Shown one piece after another: positions 14,611 to 23,805 of a stretch of DNA of 64,000 nt (position 1 is its first letter; every line of letters starts with the position of its first letter). The DNA is from Croceivirga sp009797885 (GTDB lineage Bacteria > Bacteroidota > Bacteroidia > Flavobacteriales > Flavobacteriaceae): positions 1 through 64,000 of the forward strand of contig AP035880.1 in NCBI GenBank assembly GCA_045866215.1, given 5' to 3'. A program made the position numbers and the translations under genes. The notes under the pieces were generated by a model that was not told the DNA's origin, ran no database searches, and saw only the letters and a list, made by a program, of their open reading frames with translations.

Positions 14611-17010
14611 ATGACCAAAAGATTACTGTTGCTTCACGCTACGCTGTTGTACTCCATTTGTGTGGTCAATGCCCAACAAAAATATACCATAAGCGGAACA
14701 GTAAGGGAAGCCACAAGTAACGAAACACTGATTGGGGTAACCATTGCCATTCAAGACCTTAGAACGGGAACCTCCACCAACGAATACGGTTTCTATTCCA
14801 TTACACTGCCCGAAGGGGAATACAATATTGTCATTAGCTATATAGGCTTTCAAGATGTCCGCAGATCGGTTTCGCTGAATTCGAATCTTAAGCTTGATTT
14901 TAACCTTCAAGAAAAGGCAGAACAGCTCGATGAGGTCATCGTTACGGAAAATGCAGAACGGATGGACATCCGAAAACCACAAATGAGTGTCAATACCTTA
15001 TCCGTGGAAACCATAAAAAAAGTTCCCGTTGTTCTTGGAGAAGCGGATGTCATCAGGTCTTTGGTACTTTTACCCGGGGTCACCAACGCTGGGGAAGCCT
15101 CATCCGGTTTTAATGTACGTGGTGGCGCTACCGATCAAAACCTTATCCTATTGGACGAAGCCATTATTTTTAATTCCTCCCACCTTTTTGGCTTTTTCTC
15201 GGTATTCAATCCCGATGCCATAAAGGATGTGAAACTCTTCAAAGGAGGTATCCCTTCCCGTTATGGCGGTCGGGTTTCCTCGGTTTTGGAAATCTTTCAA
15301 AAAGAAGGGAACAGTAAGGAGTTAAAAGTAAATGGGGGAATAGGTGCCGTTGCGAGTCGACTCTTGGTGGAAGGTCCAATAATAAAAGACCGTACAGCAT
15401 TTCTTGCAGGGGGCCGAGCCTCCTACGCCCATCTTTTCCTTCCACTTTTCGATATTGACAACAGCGCTTATTTCTATGATCTGAACACCAAAATAAGCCA
15501 TCGAATAAATGAACGTAACAGCATATTCCTGTCCGGATATTTTGGACGTGATCTCTTTAGCATCAATGATAGTTTTGTCAATACTTATGGGAATGCCGTA
15601 GGTAATTTTAGGTGGAACCATTTGTTTTCAGACAAATTGTTCTCCAACCTTTCCCTGATCTATTCCGATTATTTCTACGGATTGGAATTGGATTTTGTGG
15701 GTTTTGAATGGGACTCCGGTATTCAGAATTTCAACCTAAAATATGACCTAAAGCACTATTTGAACGATAAACTCCAAATCAATTACGGACTCAATAATAT
15801 CTATTATGTGTTTAATCCCGGTGAGATAAAACCAAATAGTGAAGATTCCGGAATTGTTGCCGACCAATTGACCAAAAAATATGCGAACGAAGCAGCAGCA
15901 TATGTGGATGTTGAGCAAAAAATCACAGAAAACCTAAGTGTCAATTATGGTCTTAGGGTGAGTCAGTTTACCCGCCTGGGTCAAGATGAACTGTTCGTTT
16001 ACGAAAATGACCAACCCGTTTTATTCGACCCATTTCAACTGATTTACAGGGAAGCCACGCCCATTGACACCATTAATCCGGGCAGGAGTGGTAACCTGAG
16101 TACATTTTTCAATTTTGAACCAAGGGTCTCGGCAGCCTATGCCATAAATAATGATAATTCCATTAAGGCCAGTTACACAAGGCTCGCACAATACTTGCAT
16201 CTACTTTCCAACACCAGTTCCCCCACTCCATTGGATGTATGGACGCCGAGTGGTCCTTTTATAGAACCCCAATTATTGGATCAGTATGCCTTGGGCTATT
16301 TCAAGAACTTTAAGGGGGGCGAATTTACCTTGGAAATCGAAGGCTTTTACAAGGATATTCAGAACCGAATCGATTATATCGACGGTGCCGATTTGATAGC
16401 AAACGATGCCATTGAGCAAGTCATTTTAAATGGGGAGGCCCGCGCCTATGGACTAGAACTATTATTACGAAAGAACGAGGGCCGTTTTCAAGGTTGGCTG
16501 GCCTATACCCTTTCACGCTCGGAACAACGAACCCCGGGCCGGGATCCCGTTGTGGATAATGGTCGTTCCAATTTGGAGACTGGCATCAACCAGGGAGAAT
16601 GGTATCCTACCCCTTTTGACAAAACCCATGATATTGCCCTTTTTGGGAACTACGAACTGAACACTAAATGGAGTTTTAATGCCAATTTCATTTTTCAAAC
16701 GGGACAACCAACAAACTACCCCGTAGGGCAATTTGAATTTGAGGAATTGGTCGTTCCCTTTTTTGGCCTAAGGAACCAAACGAGATTGCCTGATTACCAC
16801 AGGCTGGATATCTCCGCAACCCTAAAACCCAAGAAAAATCGCAATAGCGCCTTTCAGTCAGAATGGGTATTCAGCATTTATAATGTCTATAGCCGTTTGA
16901 ACGCGGCATCCATCAATTTTAGACAGAATCAGGATACGGGAAGGAATGAAGCCATTCGGACCTCAATCTTCGGAATTGTTCCGGCCATCACCTATAATTT
17001 CAAATTTTAA
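14611..17010 (+). CDS. TonB-dependent receptor with carboxypeptidase-regulatory-like domain
   Basis: This 799-aa outer-membrane transporter has a signal peptide (1-21, ending VNAQ), a CarboxypepD_reg-like domain (about 25-105: ISGTVREATSNETLIGVTIAI), a plug (about 120-235, with NVRGGATDQNLILLDEAIIF near 167) and a 22-strand-type barrel to the end. It ends in Phe (AITYNFKF), the usual barrel signal. The next gene, 3 bp on, is a DUF4249 lipoprotein. This receptor/DUF4249 pair is common in Bacteroidota and resembles a SusCD-like division of labour. The substrate is unknown. Confidence 0.92.
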   Translation: MTKRLLLLHATLLYSICVVNAQQKYTISGTVREATSNETLIGVTIAIQDLRTGTSTNEYGFYSITLPEGEYNIVISYIGFQDVRRSVSLNSNLKLDFNLQEKAEQLDEVIVTENAERMDIRKPQMSVNTLSVETIKKVPVVLGEADVIRSLVLLPGVTNAGEASSGFNVRGGATDQNLILLDEAIIFNSSHLFGFFSVFNPDAIKDVKLFKGGIPSRYGGRVSSVLEIFQKEGNSKELKVNGGIGAVASRLLVEGPIIKDRTAFLAGGRASYAHLFLPLFDIDNSAYFYDLNTKISHRINERNSIFLSGYFGRDLFSINDSFVNTYGNAVGNFRWNHLFSDKLFSNLSLIYSDYFYGLELDFVGFEWDSGIQNFNLKYDLKHYLNDKLQINYGLNNIYYVFNPGEIKPNSEDSGIVADQLTKKYANEAAAYVDVEQKITENLSVNYGLRVSQFTRLGQDELFVYENDQPVLFDPFQLIYREATPIDTINPGRSGNLSTFFNFEPRVSAAYAINNDNSIKASYTRLAQYLHLLSNTSSPTPLDVWTPSGPFIEPQLLDQYALGYFKNFKGGEFTLEIEGFYKDIQNRIDYIDGADLIANDAIEQVILNGEARAYGLELLLRKNEGRFQGWLAYTLSRSEQRTPGRDPVVDNGRSNLETGINQGEWYPTPFDKTHDIALFGNYELNTKWSFNANFIFQTGQPTNYPVGQFEFEELVVPFFGLRNQTRLPDYHRLDISATLKPKKNRNSAFQSEWVFSIYNVYSRLNAASINFRQNQDTGRNEAIRTSIFGIVPAITYNFKF

Positions 17011-17013
17011 GCA

Positions 17014-17919
17014 ATGAAAAAGGGACTTTTTTTAACCGTGGTTTTGTTGATCGTCCTCTCCTGTGAAGACGTCATTGATGTAGAAACCCAACCCGAACCC
17101 TCAAGGTTGGTGGTTAACGGTTTGGTACGGGTAGATGTGACACAAGAGTTTGTCGACGTACGTATCGCGGTAACGGAGACCAGTGACTTTTTTAATGACA
17201 ACACCATAACACAGTTGGAAAGTGCCGTCATTCTTTTGGGCAGGGTCAATCCAGATGCACTTTCCGGTGTGGAATTTGGGGGGACTTCAGTACTGGAGGA
17301 GTCTGAACCGGGCAGCGGGGTATACATCCCCAGTTACATCCCTGGATCTGATACCGATGATCGAATCAGAACAGCAGGGCTTTCTGCGGAAACAGCATTT
17401 TTACTGATCATAGAACACAAAGGTAGAAGGTATGCCGCCCAAACCTTATACGCACCCGCGGTACCCATAGATAACATAGAACAAGGGGATGAAACCCTGT
17501 TTGATGAAGATGATACCGAAATCAAAATCACCATAACGGATATACCGGATGCTGAAAATTATTATGTTTTCGATTTTGGGGAAGGAGAGTTTTTGGCTTT
17601 GGACGATCAGTTTATTGATGGACAGGAATTTGAGTTTTCCTATTTTCCCGAAAGGGATTTAGAACCGGGAGAGGAGGTGGAGGTGAGTATCCTGGGGGCC
17701 GACCAGGAGTTTTTTAATTACATAGACCTGCTGGTGGAGCAAACTGAAAATGATGGCGGGGTGTTTGAAACCCCCGCAGCTACCGTTCGTGGCAATGTCT
17801 TTGATATCACCGGCCTGGACAACATTGAAATCTTTGACAATGTGGAAAGACCCAATGAATTCGCCCTGGGCTATTTTGCCTTTGTTCAAGAGTTTACGGA
17901 AACCATCACTATTGAATAG
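17014..17919 (+). CDS. DUF4249 family lipoprotein, partner of the TonB receptor
   Basis: This 301-aa protein has a lipoprotein signal with lipobox VLSC (Cys 17) followed by acidic residues, suggesting surface display. The start of the mature protein (QPEPSRLVVNGLVR, then DVRIAVTETSDF) is typical of DUF4249. The body is beta-rich and acidic. It follows the receptor by 3 bp and is certainly co-expressed. By analogy with SusD-type partners it may help capture the ligand, but no function is established from the sequence. The next gene converges on it with a 6-bp gap. Confidence 0.88.
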   Translation: MKKGLFLTVVLLIVLSCEDVIDVETQPEPSRLVVNGLVRVDVTQEFVDVRIAVTETSDFFNDNTITQLESAVILLGRVNPDALSGVEFGGTSVLEESEPGSGVYIPSYIPGSDTDDRIRTAGLSAETAFLLIIEHKGRRYAAQTLYAPAVPIDNIEQGDETLFDEDDTEIKITITDIPDAENYYVFDFGEGEFLALDDQFIDGQEFEFSYFPERDLEPGEEVEVSILGADQEFFNYIDLLVEQTENDGGVFETPAATVRGNVFDITGLDNIEIFDNVERPNEFALGYFAFVQEFTETITIE

Positions 17920-17925
17920 CGGCTT

Positions 17926-19260
17926 TTAGCCCAATAGCAGATAAAGACCCAAAATGATGAGAATACCTGTCAACCCCTGAAAAAACGTGGCCAACGTATG
18001 TCCCCTTAAGGCCGTCTTCATATCCATATGTGAAAATTCCGCCACGACCCAAAAGTAACTGTCATTCACATGGGAAACGGTCATTGCCCCGGCACCAATG
18101 GCGAGAACGGCCAGGGCCTTGTTCACGATACCCTCAAGACCAAATGTTCCCAACAATGGGGCAATAATGGCGGCTGTTGTAATAATGGATACCGTGGAGG
18201 AACCTTGTGCGGTCTTCAGTACCGCAGCAATACCAAACGCCAGAAGCAAACCGCCCAACCCGGAAGCCGAACCAATTTGCAATAAGGACTCAAAGTCCAA
18301 AGTCCTTAAAATGGCTCCAAAAGCACCTCCGGCACCCGTAATCAAGACAATGGATCCGGCTTGTTTCAAAGATTCGGCAACCCACTCCTGATTTTGCTTT
18401 TTTCCTACGCCCCGAACCATTGTAAAACTGAATAGTACCCCTATGAACAATGCAGTGATAGGGTTTCCCAAAAAACCCAGTAATGAGGCCAAAACACCTT
18501 CTCCCAATGGGAATGTTGGATATTCGGCAACAGATTTTAACGCAATCAACAATAAAGGGAGGAACAACGGTAAAAGCGTTTTCAACAGACTGGGGTAATC
18601 TTCCCTCCCACTGGTGTCCATAATCGTTTTATTGGTTTCGGGAACCTCCTCTTGGGTGTTCAGTCGTTTCCCCATATACAAGGCCCAAAGATATCCTGCG
18701 AGTGAAACACAAACCGCAACCAAAAGGCCAAAGAGCATTACCATTCCCAAATCGGCCTCCAAAATGGCTGCGGCTGCCAAAGGACCGGGTGTGGGAGGTA
18801 CAAAAACATGGGCGGAATAGAGACCTGTGGCCAGTGCAATGGCGAATACCAATATTTTTATGCCAGCCTTTTTACTCAATGCTTTGTTCAAGGAAGAAAG
18901 AATAACAAAACCTGAATCGCAGTACACGGGAATGGAAATAATTAACCCTGCCAAATTCAGTGCCAATGGGGATCTTTGTAAGCCAACCCCTTTTATTATG
19001 GCATTTGCCAAGACTTTGGTCCCTCCCGTTCTCTCCAAAAATGTTCCAATAACAGTCCCAAAAGCTATGACAAGTCCAATACTGGAAAGCGTTTTGCCAA
19101 AACCTTCCCCAATGGTATTCATGACATTTCCGGGAGATAACCCAAATAGTAACCCACAAACAATTGCGGCCAGGGTCAAGGAAAAGACAGGATGGACTTT
19201 GAACCTCACCGTGGCTATAATGATTAGGACAATAACGGAAAAAAGAACGATCAGTTCCAT
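17926..19260 (-). CDS. GntP family permease (gluconate:H+ symporter type)
   Basis: This 444-aa inner-membrane protein has about 12-14 hydrophobic helices, beginning MELIVLFSVIVLIIIATVRF. Family features include HVFVPPTPGPLAAA near residue 151, GAGGAFGAILRT near 315 and KTAQGSSTVSIITTAAI near 354. GntP proteins carry gluconate, other sugar acids or related hydroxyacids. No kinase or dehydratase gene for gluconate is nearby, so the substrate is open. The gene is divergent from a small membrane protein. Confidence 0.92.
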   Translation of the reverse strand: MELIVLFSVIVLIIIATVRFKVHPVFSLTLAAIVCGLLFGLSPGNVMNTIGEGFGKTLSSIGLVIAFGTVIGTFLERTGGTKVLANAIIKGVGLQRSPLALNLAGLIISIPVYCDSGFVILSSLNKALSKKAGIKILVFAIALATGLYSAHVFVPPTPGPLAAAAILEADLGMVMLFGLLVAVCVSLAGYLWALYMGKRLNTQEEVPETNKTIMDTSGREDYPSLLKTLLPLFLPLLLIALKSVAEYPTFPLGEGVLASLLGFLGNPITALFIGVLFSFTMVRGVGKKQNQEWVAESLKQAGSIVLITGAGGAFGAILRTLDFESLLQIGSASGLGGLLLAFGIAAVLKTAQGSSTVSIITTAAIIAPLLGTFGLEGIVNKALAVLAIGAGAMTVSHVNDSYFWVVAEFSHMDMKTALRGHTLATFFQGLTGILIILGLYLLLG

Positions 19261-19353
19261 TGGCGTGGATGGTTATTTATGGCATAAAATAAGGATTATC
19301 CACAAAGGGGGCAATACTAAGATACATTGTATTCCCATAAAACTGGAATACCG

Positions 19354-19361
19354 TACTTTTG
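19354..19361 (+). promoter_or_regulatory. -7 box of the small DUF6095-type gene
   Basis: TACTTTTG lies 17 bp before the ATG at 19379 and fits TAnnTTTG. Confidence 0.5.
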
Positions 19362-19378
19362 GAGTGTACACGGATTTT

Positions 19379-19612
19379 ATGAAAAGAACGGACAAAGATC
19401 TATTGGTAAAAGGTATAAAGTCATTTGTTTATACCGCACTCCTCATGTTTATTGCACCTGTGGTTCTTTATCAGGCCTTTAAGAATACGGATAAGCCGCT
19501 GTTCATACCTGTTTTGGTCATAGGAATTGCCTTGGCGGGATTTGCCATTTATATGGGGTTCCGTTCGGTAAATATCGTAATGGATGCTGTATTCGGTAAA
19601 AAGAAAACCTAG
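19379..19612 (+). CDS. Small two-helix membrane protein (DUF6095-like)
   Basis: This 77-aa protein begins MKRTDKDLLVKGIKSF and has two membrane helices (about 15-33 and 42-62) and a basic tail GKKKT. A longer frame reaching back to 18827 runs antisense through the GntP gene and is not credible; a perfect -7 box 17 bp before 19379 fixes the start. The sequence looks like the small flavobacterial DUF6095 family; its role is unknown. Confidence 0.75.
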   Translation: MKRTDKDLLVKGIKSFVYTALLMFIAPVVLYQAFKNTDKPLFIPVLVIGIALAGFAIYMGFRSVNIVMDAVFGKKKT

Positions 19613-19640
19613 TTCCACGTTATTGTTCCATTTAAATTTT

Positions 19641-19746
19641 GTCATCAAAATTCACGTTTTTGTCCCCTTGAGCGCAGTCGAAAGGTCAACAAAAACATTT
19701 CGACTGCCTGCTCGACGATGTCATTCAGGCGGGCGCTCGATATGAC
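19641..19746. repeat. Dispersed palindromic element R2
   Basis: Terminal GTCAT (19641) and ATGAC (19742) enclose a perfect 10-bp inverted repeat GCAGTCGAAA (19674-19683) / TTTCGACTGC (19698-19707). The core TTGAGCGCAGTCGAAAGG is a motif often scattered through flavobacterial intergenic DNA. Confidence 0.65.
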
Positions 19747-19793
19747 GGAAAAATCCCCTACTGGAACAATTATGGCTATGCGCTGAAGAAAAC

Positions 19794-20474
19794 CTAGTTC
19801 TTGATGGGAAGATTGGTCTTCCACTTATTGTTTAAGGTAGCATAATCGTAATCCAACACCGACTTTTGACGTTTTAAGCGATTGGAAGCAAATGCCCGTT
19901 GCAGGATATCTTCAATGAGGTAATCTTCATGCACCTCTGCAGGTCTGAATTCCCTTTTTAAGTTGATTTTAAATGCTTTGGCCGTAGTCTGGTACCAGAA
20001 GGCCCTCCAACCACTCCGCAAATTCTTTACCAAATCAAATGAGGTGCTCCCAGTTTGTCTATGAATGAGTTTCACCAATATCTGTCCCTCGGTCCTGGTC
20101 AGTTTTTTCAGCTCATCGGAAAACTCTCCTTCAATATACTTTTGTACTTTCTTCGTATACCGCTTTTTGTGACGTTTCTTTTTGATGTATTGCAAGCTGT
20201 CATTGAGCTCCACCAAACGTTCCGCTGCCAATTTTGCGTAGGGATATACTTTAAGGGTTTTTCGTCTTAGGATATAATAATGCAGTTTTTCCTTTTTGTC
20301 CGTAAACTCCAACTGACTAAAAATATAAACGTCATCCAGGGCAATGGCCCTAATCCATGAAGAATCCCCTTCCATCCGCACATAGTAGGCCGTAGAATCT
20401 ATGATTTCGTCTTCAATTTGGGCAATGGCCTCAAACTGCACACACACTAACAGGAATACTACAATTTGCTTCAT
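19794..20474 (-). CDS. DUF4294 family exported protein
   Basis: This 226-aa protein has a signal peptide (MKQIVVFLLVCVQFEAIAQ). The domain that follows has the DUF4294 pattern: YVRMEGDSSWIRAIALDDVYIF, then RRKTLKVYPYAKLAAERLVELNDSL near residue 73, a basic KKKRHKKRYTKK helix, and ILVKLIHRQTG near 133. The function of the family is unknown; it is probably periplasmic. A frame starting at 20528 adds 18 residues, but a -7 box (TACTTTTG, 20502-20509 on minus) lies between the two starts, so 20474 is used. It is divergent from the M42 peptidase. Confidence 0.82.
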   Translation of the reverse strand: MKQIVVFLLVCVQFEAIAQIEDEIIDSTAYYVRMEGDSSWIRAIALDDVYIFSQLEFTDKKEKLHYYILRRKTLKVYPYAKLAAERLVELNDSLQYIKKKRHKKRYTKKVQKYIEGEFSDELKKLTRTEGQILVKLIHRQTGSTSFDLVKNLRSGWRAFWYQTTAKAFKINLKREFRPAEVHEDYLIEDILQRAFASNRLKRQKSVLDYDYATLNNKWKTNLPIKN

Positions 20475-20501
20475 GGAGAGTAAACAGTGCAAAAACCGCG
20501 T

Positions 20502-20509
20502 CAAAAGTA
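20502..20509 (-). promoter_or_regulatory. -7 box of the DUF4294 gene
   Basis: TACTTTTG on the minus strand, 27 bp before the ATG at 20474; it decides the start choice. Confidence 0.5.
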
Positions 20510-20553
20510 AGGATATTGAACAGCTCATATTATTAAATAAACGTGAATATTGC

Positions 20554-20561
20554 TAAGTTTG
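20554..20561 (+). promoter_or_regulatory. -7 box of the M42 peptidase gene
   Basis: TAAGTTTG, a perfect TAnnTTTG, 17 bp before the ATG at 20579. Confidence 0.5.
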
Positions 20562-20578
20562 GTGTTCAATTTTAAAAT

Positions 20579-21667
20579 ATGACATCAAACAAAATCATTA
20601 CCAAAAAATCACTGGAGTTCTTTGAGAAATACCTTAATAATGCCTCACCCACGGGTTATGAGTGGGAAGGGCAAAAAATCTGGATGGAGTATTTAAAACC
20701 TTATGTGGATGATTTTATTACGGATACCTATGGAACTGCGGTGGCGGTCATCAATCCCAAGGCGGATTATAAAGTGGTGATCGAAGGGCATTCCGATGAA
20801 ATTTCTTGGTATGTGAATTACATAACTGATAATGGTTTACTCTATGTCATACGAAATGGAGGGAGTGATCATCAGATTGCGCCGTCCAAATGGGTAAATA
20901 TCCATACTAAAACCGGCATTGTAAAAGGAGTTTTTGGATGGCCCGCCATCCATACCCGAAGAAGTGGTAAGGAAGAACCTCCAAAAATTGAAAACATCTT
21001 TATAGATATTGGGGCAAAAGATAAGGAAGAAGTGGAAAAAATGGGGGTGCACGTGGGTTGCGTTATTACCTATCCGGATGAATTCAACATACTGAACAAG
21101 GACAAATTTGTATGTCGTGCCCTGGACAACCGTGCCGGTGGGTTCATGATTGCCGAAGTGGCCCGATTGCTTCATGAGAACGACAAAAAACTACCTTTTG
21201 GGTTGTACATTACCAATTCCGTTCAAGAAGAAATCGGTTTAAGGGGAGCTGAAATGATTACCCAGACCATAAAACCCAATGTGGCCATTGTAACCGACGT
21301 TACGCATGATACCACTACCCCAATGATAGAAAAGAAAACACAGGGGGATTGTGCCATGGGAAAAGGACCGGTCATTGCCTATGCCCCCGCTGTACAACAA
21401 AAACTAAGGGAACGTATCATAGAAACGGCCGAGGCCAAAAAGATTCCCTTTCAGAGAGCGGCCAATTCACGTTACACGGGTACGGACACGGATGCCTTTG
21501 CCTATAGTAATGGCGGTGTTGCTTCCGCTTTAATTTCCCTGCCCTTGCGTTATATGCATACTACCGTGGAAACCGTACATAGGGATGATGTTGAAAACGT
21601 AATCCGATTGATCTATGAAACGCTACTCACTATTGAAGCTGGGGAAACGTTCAGTTATTTTGAGTAG
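20579..21667 (+). CDS. M42 family metalloaminopeptidase
   Basis: This 362-aa cytoplasmic aminopeptidase forms large tetrahedral complexes in characterised relatives and removes N-terminal residues from peptides. The two-metal centre is visible: His in EGHSDEIS (about 69), Asp in CRALDNRAGG (about 184), the Glu pair in NSVQEEIGLRGA (about 219), Asp in VTDVTHDT (about 240) and His in RYMHTTVE (about 327). Length and motifs match the FrvX/YsdC-type family; endoglucanase labels given to relatives are historical. It is divergent from DUF4294 and followed by a NUDIX gene on the same strand. Confidence 0.93.
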   Translation: MTSNKIITKKSLEFFEKYLNNASPTGYEWEGQKIWMEYLKPYVDDFITDTYGTAVAVINPKADYKVVIEGHSDEISWYVNYITDNGLLYVIRNGGSDHQIAPSKWVNIHTKTGIVKGVFGWPAIHTRRSGKEEPPKIENIFIDIGAKDKEEVEKMGVHVGCVITYPDEFNILNKDKFVCRALDNRAGGFMIAEVARLLHENDKKLPFGLYITNSVQEEIGLRGAEMITQTIKPNVAIVTDVTHDTTTPMIEKKTQGDCAMGKGPVIAYAPAVQQKLRERIIETAEAKKIPFQRAANSRYTGTDTDAFAYSNGGVASALISLPLRYMHTTVETVHRDDVENVIRLIYETLLTIEAGETFSYFE

Positions 21668-21787
21668 GACCCTACTTTATTTTGGAAAAAGCTATGGTTG
21701 GGAAACCCAACAGGGCGTTTCGTTTTTCATCTTCCTGCCTGTGCCATAAGCAAGTGTTCACAACAACAGGGGAAGTACAATACTGCA

Positions 21788-22327
21788 ATGGACGAATTGG
21801 TTGATATACTTGATGAGCTAGGGAATTCTACCGGAAAGGTGACCATGAAATCAGAGGCCCACAAACTGGGCCTTTTCCATCCTACCGTGCACGTCTGGTG
21901 CTATTCAAAAAACGGTAAGGTCCTGTTACAGCAACGTGGCGCGAACAAAGATACCTTTCCTTTAAAATGGGATGTTTCCGTAGCAGGACATGTAAGTGCG
22001 GGAGAGGTATTGGAAATTGCTGCTTTTAGGGAGGTCCAGGAAGAGATCGGGATTACCATCAATACCTCCGCATTAAAAAAAATAGGCATTTTCAAAACAG
22101 AAAAAAAGCATTCGGAAATGATTTGGGACAGGGAATTTACGCATACCTTCCTTTACGAATTGGACGATAAAACACCATTGACCAGGCAAGAGTCCGAAGT
22201 GGAATCCTTAAAATGGTTGTCGATACAAACCTTTGAGCAACTCGTTTTACAGGAGGACTCGGGCTTTGTTCCAAATTCAACCGCCCGTTATTTGGATGTT
22301 ATAAAAGCAATACGGTCGTGTTTATAG
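21788..22327 (+). CDS. NUDIX hydrolase (isopentenyl-diphosphate isomerase-like subgroup)
   Basis: This 179-aa protein has the full Nudix box G-x5-E-x7-REVQEEIGI near residue 68, starting GHVSAGEVLE. The N-terminus (MDELVDILDELGNSTGKV) and the HPTVHVWCYSKNGKVLLQQRG strand are typical of the YfcD/IDI-like group, which hydrolyses nucleoside-diphosphate-X compounds or isomerises IPP. A longer frame from 21698 adds 30 low-quality residues over a possible hairpin, so the ATG at 21788 was taken. It converges on hisS with a 6-bp overlap. Confidence 0.88.
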   Translation: MDELVDILDELGNSTGKVTMKSEAHKLGLFHPTVHVWCYSKNGKVLLQQRGANKDTFPLKWDVSVAGHVSAGEVLEIAAFREVQEEIGITINTSALKKIGIFKTEKKHSEMIWDREFTHTFLYELDDKTPLTRQESEVESLKWLSIQTFEQLVLQEDSGFVPNSTARYLDVIKAIRSCL

Positions 22328-23698
22328 TGTTGCCGTAAAATCCTCCGGTTTGTCCAGGGGGTACGACTTTTGTTCCCCGGTTTTCATGTTCTTCACCACA
22401 AAACTGCCCATTTGCAGTTCTTTGGCCCCTAAAAGAATTACGTAAGGTACCTTGCGCTTATCCGCATACTTAAACTGTTTTGGCACCTTGGCAGAAGAAG
22501 GGTACAAATCGGCACGTAGGCCACTTTTCCGTAATTTGGAGACCAATTGCAAAGCAGCCTTTCCTTCTTCCTTTCCAAAATTCAAACAAAGGACATCCAA
22601 GCTTTGCCCCAATGCTTGGGGAAATAGATTTAGTTCTTCCAACACCAAATAAATACGATCCAATCCAAATGAAATACCAACCCCACTCACATCCTTCAAT
22701 CCAAAAATTCCGGTCAGGTCGTCATATCGGCCACCGCCACCAATGGATCCCATTTGCACCCCTTCCGGAGCGGCAACTTCAAATATGGTACCCGTATAGT
22801 AGTTCAAGCCACGGGCCAAGGTAACATCCAGGGCCAATTGCGCAGATTGTAAGCCCAAACTTTCAACCACTCCAAAAATAGTTTCCAACTCCCCTACTCC
22901 TTCAAGGCCCACATTGGAATTTACAAGTAAATCCTTCAGTTGGTCCAATTGCGTTTGATGGTCCCCTTCCATTGTAAACAAAGGACTGGCCTTATCAATT
23001 GCCGAGGTTGTGATTCCCTTGGAACGCATTTCCTCTTTTACCTTTTCCTCCCCAATTTTATCGAGCTTGTCCAAGGCTACCGTAAAGTCCAACAACAGCT
23101 GTTGCGCACCTATTACCTCGGCAATACCCGATAATATTTTTCGATTGTTCATTTTAATGGTGCAACCTTCCAAACCCAATTCGGAAAAAACGGCATCGTA
23201 CAATTGTACAAACTCCACTTCCTGTAGTAGGGATTTGGCACCGACCACATCGGCATCGCATTGATAAAATTCCCGAAAACGTCCCTTTTGGGGCCTATCT
23301 GCCCGCCATACGGGTTGGATTTGGTACCGTTTAAAAGGAAAATCCAGTTCATTTTGATGCATCACCACATAACGGGCAAAGGGTACGGTAAGATCGTAGC
23401 GGAGTGCTTTTTCCGTGATTTTGGGTGCCAGGGAGGCAGAATTCTTAGAGCTATAGGTAACATCATCGACTTTTGAGATGAAATCCCCAGAATTCAATAT
23501 CTTAAAGATTAAACGATCCCCTTCTTCTCCATACTTCCCCAACAAGGTGTCCGAATTTTCAAAACTGGGCGTTTCTATAGGTTGAAAACCGTAAATTTCA
23601 AAGTGTTTTTTGACCGTGGAAATGATGTGGTTTCGCTTGGCCACCTCAATGGGTGAAAAATCCCTTGTCCCTTTTGGTATACTTGGTTTTTGTGGCAT
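22322..23698 (-). CDS. hisS: Histidyl-tRNA synthetase
   Basis: This class II aminoacyl-tRNA synthetase has 458 aa. Motif 2 includes GRFREFYQCDADVVG near residue 117; the HisA signatures GLNYYTGTIFEV (about 297) and GGGGRYDDL (about 317) are present, followed by a C-terminal anticodon-binding domain with ADLYPSSAKVPKQFKYADKR. The frame extends 18 codons upstream into a C/G-rich repeat, but MPQKPSIPKGTRDFSP is the normal N-terminus and a -7 box abuts its ATG. The 3' end overlaps the convergent NUDIX gene by 6 bp. Confidence 0.96.
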   Translation of the reverse strand: MPQKPSIPKGTRDFSPIEVAKRNHIISTVKKHFEIYGFQPIETPSFENSDTLLGKYGEEGDRLIFKILNSGDFISKVDDVTYSSKNSASLAPKITEKALRYDLTVPFARYVVMHQNELDFPFKRYQIQPVWRADRPQKGRFREFYQCDADVVGAKSLLQEVEFVQLYDAVFSELGLEGCTIKMNNRKILSGIAEVIGAQQLLLDFTVALDKLDKIGEEKVKEEMRSKGITTSAIDKASPLFTMEGDHQTQLDQLKDLLVNSNVGLEGVGELETIFGVVESLGLQSAQLALDVTLARGLNYYTGTIFEVAAPEGVQMGSIGGGGRYDDLTGIFGLKDVSGVGISFGLDRIYLVLEELNLFPQALGQSLDVLCLNFGKEEGKAALQLVSKLRKSGLRADLYPSSAKVPKQFKYADKRKVPYVILLGAKELQMGSFVVKNMKTGEQKSYPLDKPEDFTATL

Positions 23699-23701
23699 GC
23701 A

Positions 23702-23733
23702 CAAATATAAGCCTCCCCCTGACCCCCTCCAAA
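23702..23733 (-). promoter_or_regulatory. hisS promoter, -33 box inside a dispersed repeat
   Basis: On the minus strand TTTG (23730-23733), a 20-bp spacer and TATATTTG (23702-23709), then TGC and the hisS ATG. The -33 element is part of the CTCCAAAGGAGG repeat core. The RNA would be leaderless. Confidence 0.6.
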
Positions 23734-23805
23734 GGAGGGGAATAAATTTCAATCTCTTTTCATTGAGGAATTCTCCCTTTTTGGGGAAGTTAGAAGGGGC
23801 TTATA
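23710..23805. repeat. C/G-rich inverted repeat between hisS and the DUF6495-like gene
   Basis: The left half carries CCCCCTGACCCC and CTCCAAAGGAGGGG (core palindrome CTCC-AAA-GGAG). The right half carries CTCCCTTTTTGGGGAAG and AGAAGGGGCTT. Read as a reverse complement, the right half resembles the left, so the whole is an imperfect inverted repeat of about 95 bp. It reaches into the last codons of the neighbouring gene. Confidence 0.65.

Noticed and set aside
18827..19378. Long plus-strand frame preceding the small DUF6095-like gene
   Set aside because: It runs antisense through the GntP permease, has no protein-family resemblance, and a -7 box lies just before the true start at 19379.
21690..21725. 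Terminator after the M42 peptidase (GTTGGG/CCCAAC stem)
   Set aside because: The stem is only 6 bp and is not followed directly by a T tract; too weak to list.
23699..23752. N-terminal extension of HisRS
   Set aside because: These codons derive from the C/G-rich repeat (PLLWRGSGGG is typical of such repeat translations) and lie upstream of the predicted RNA start.
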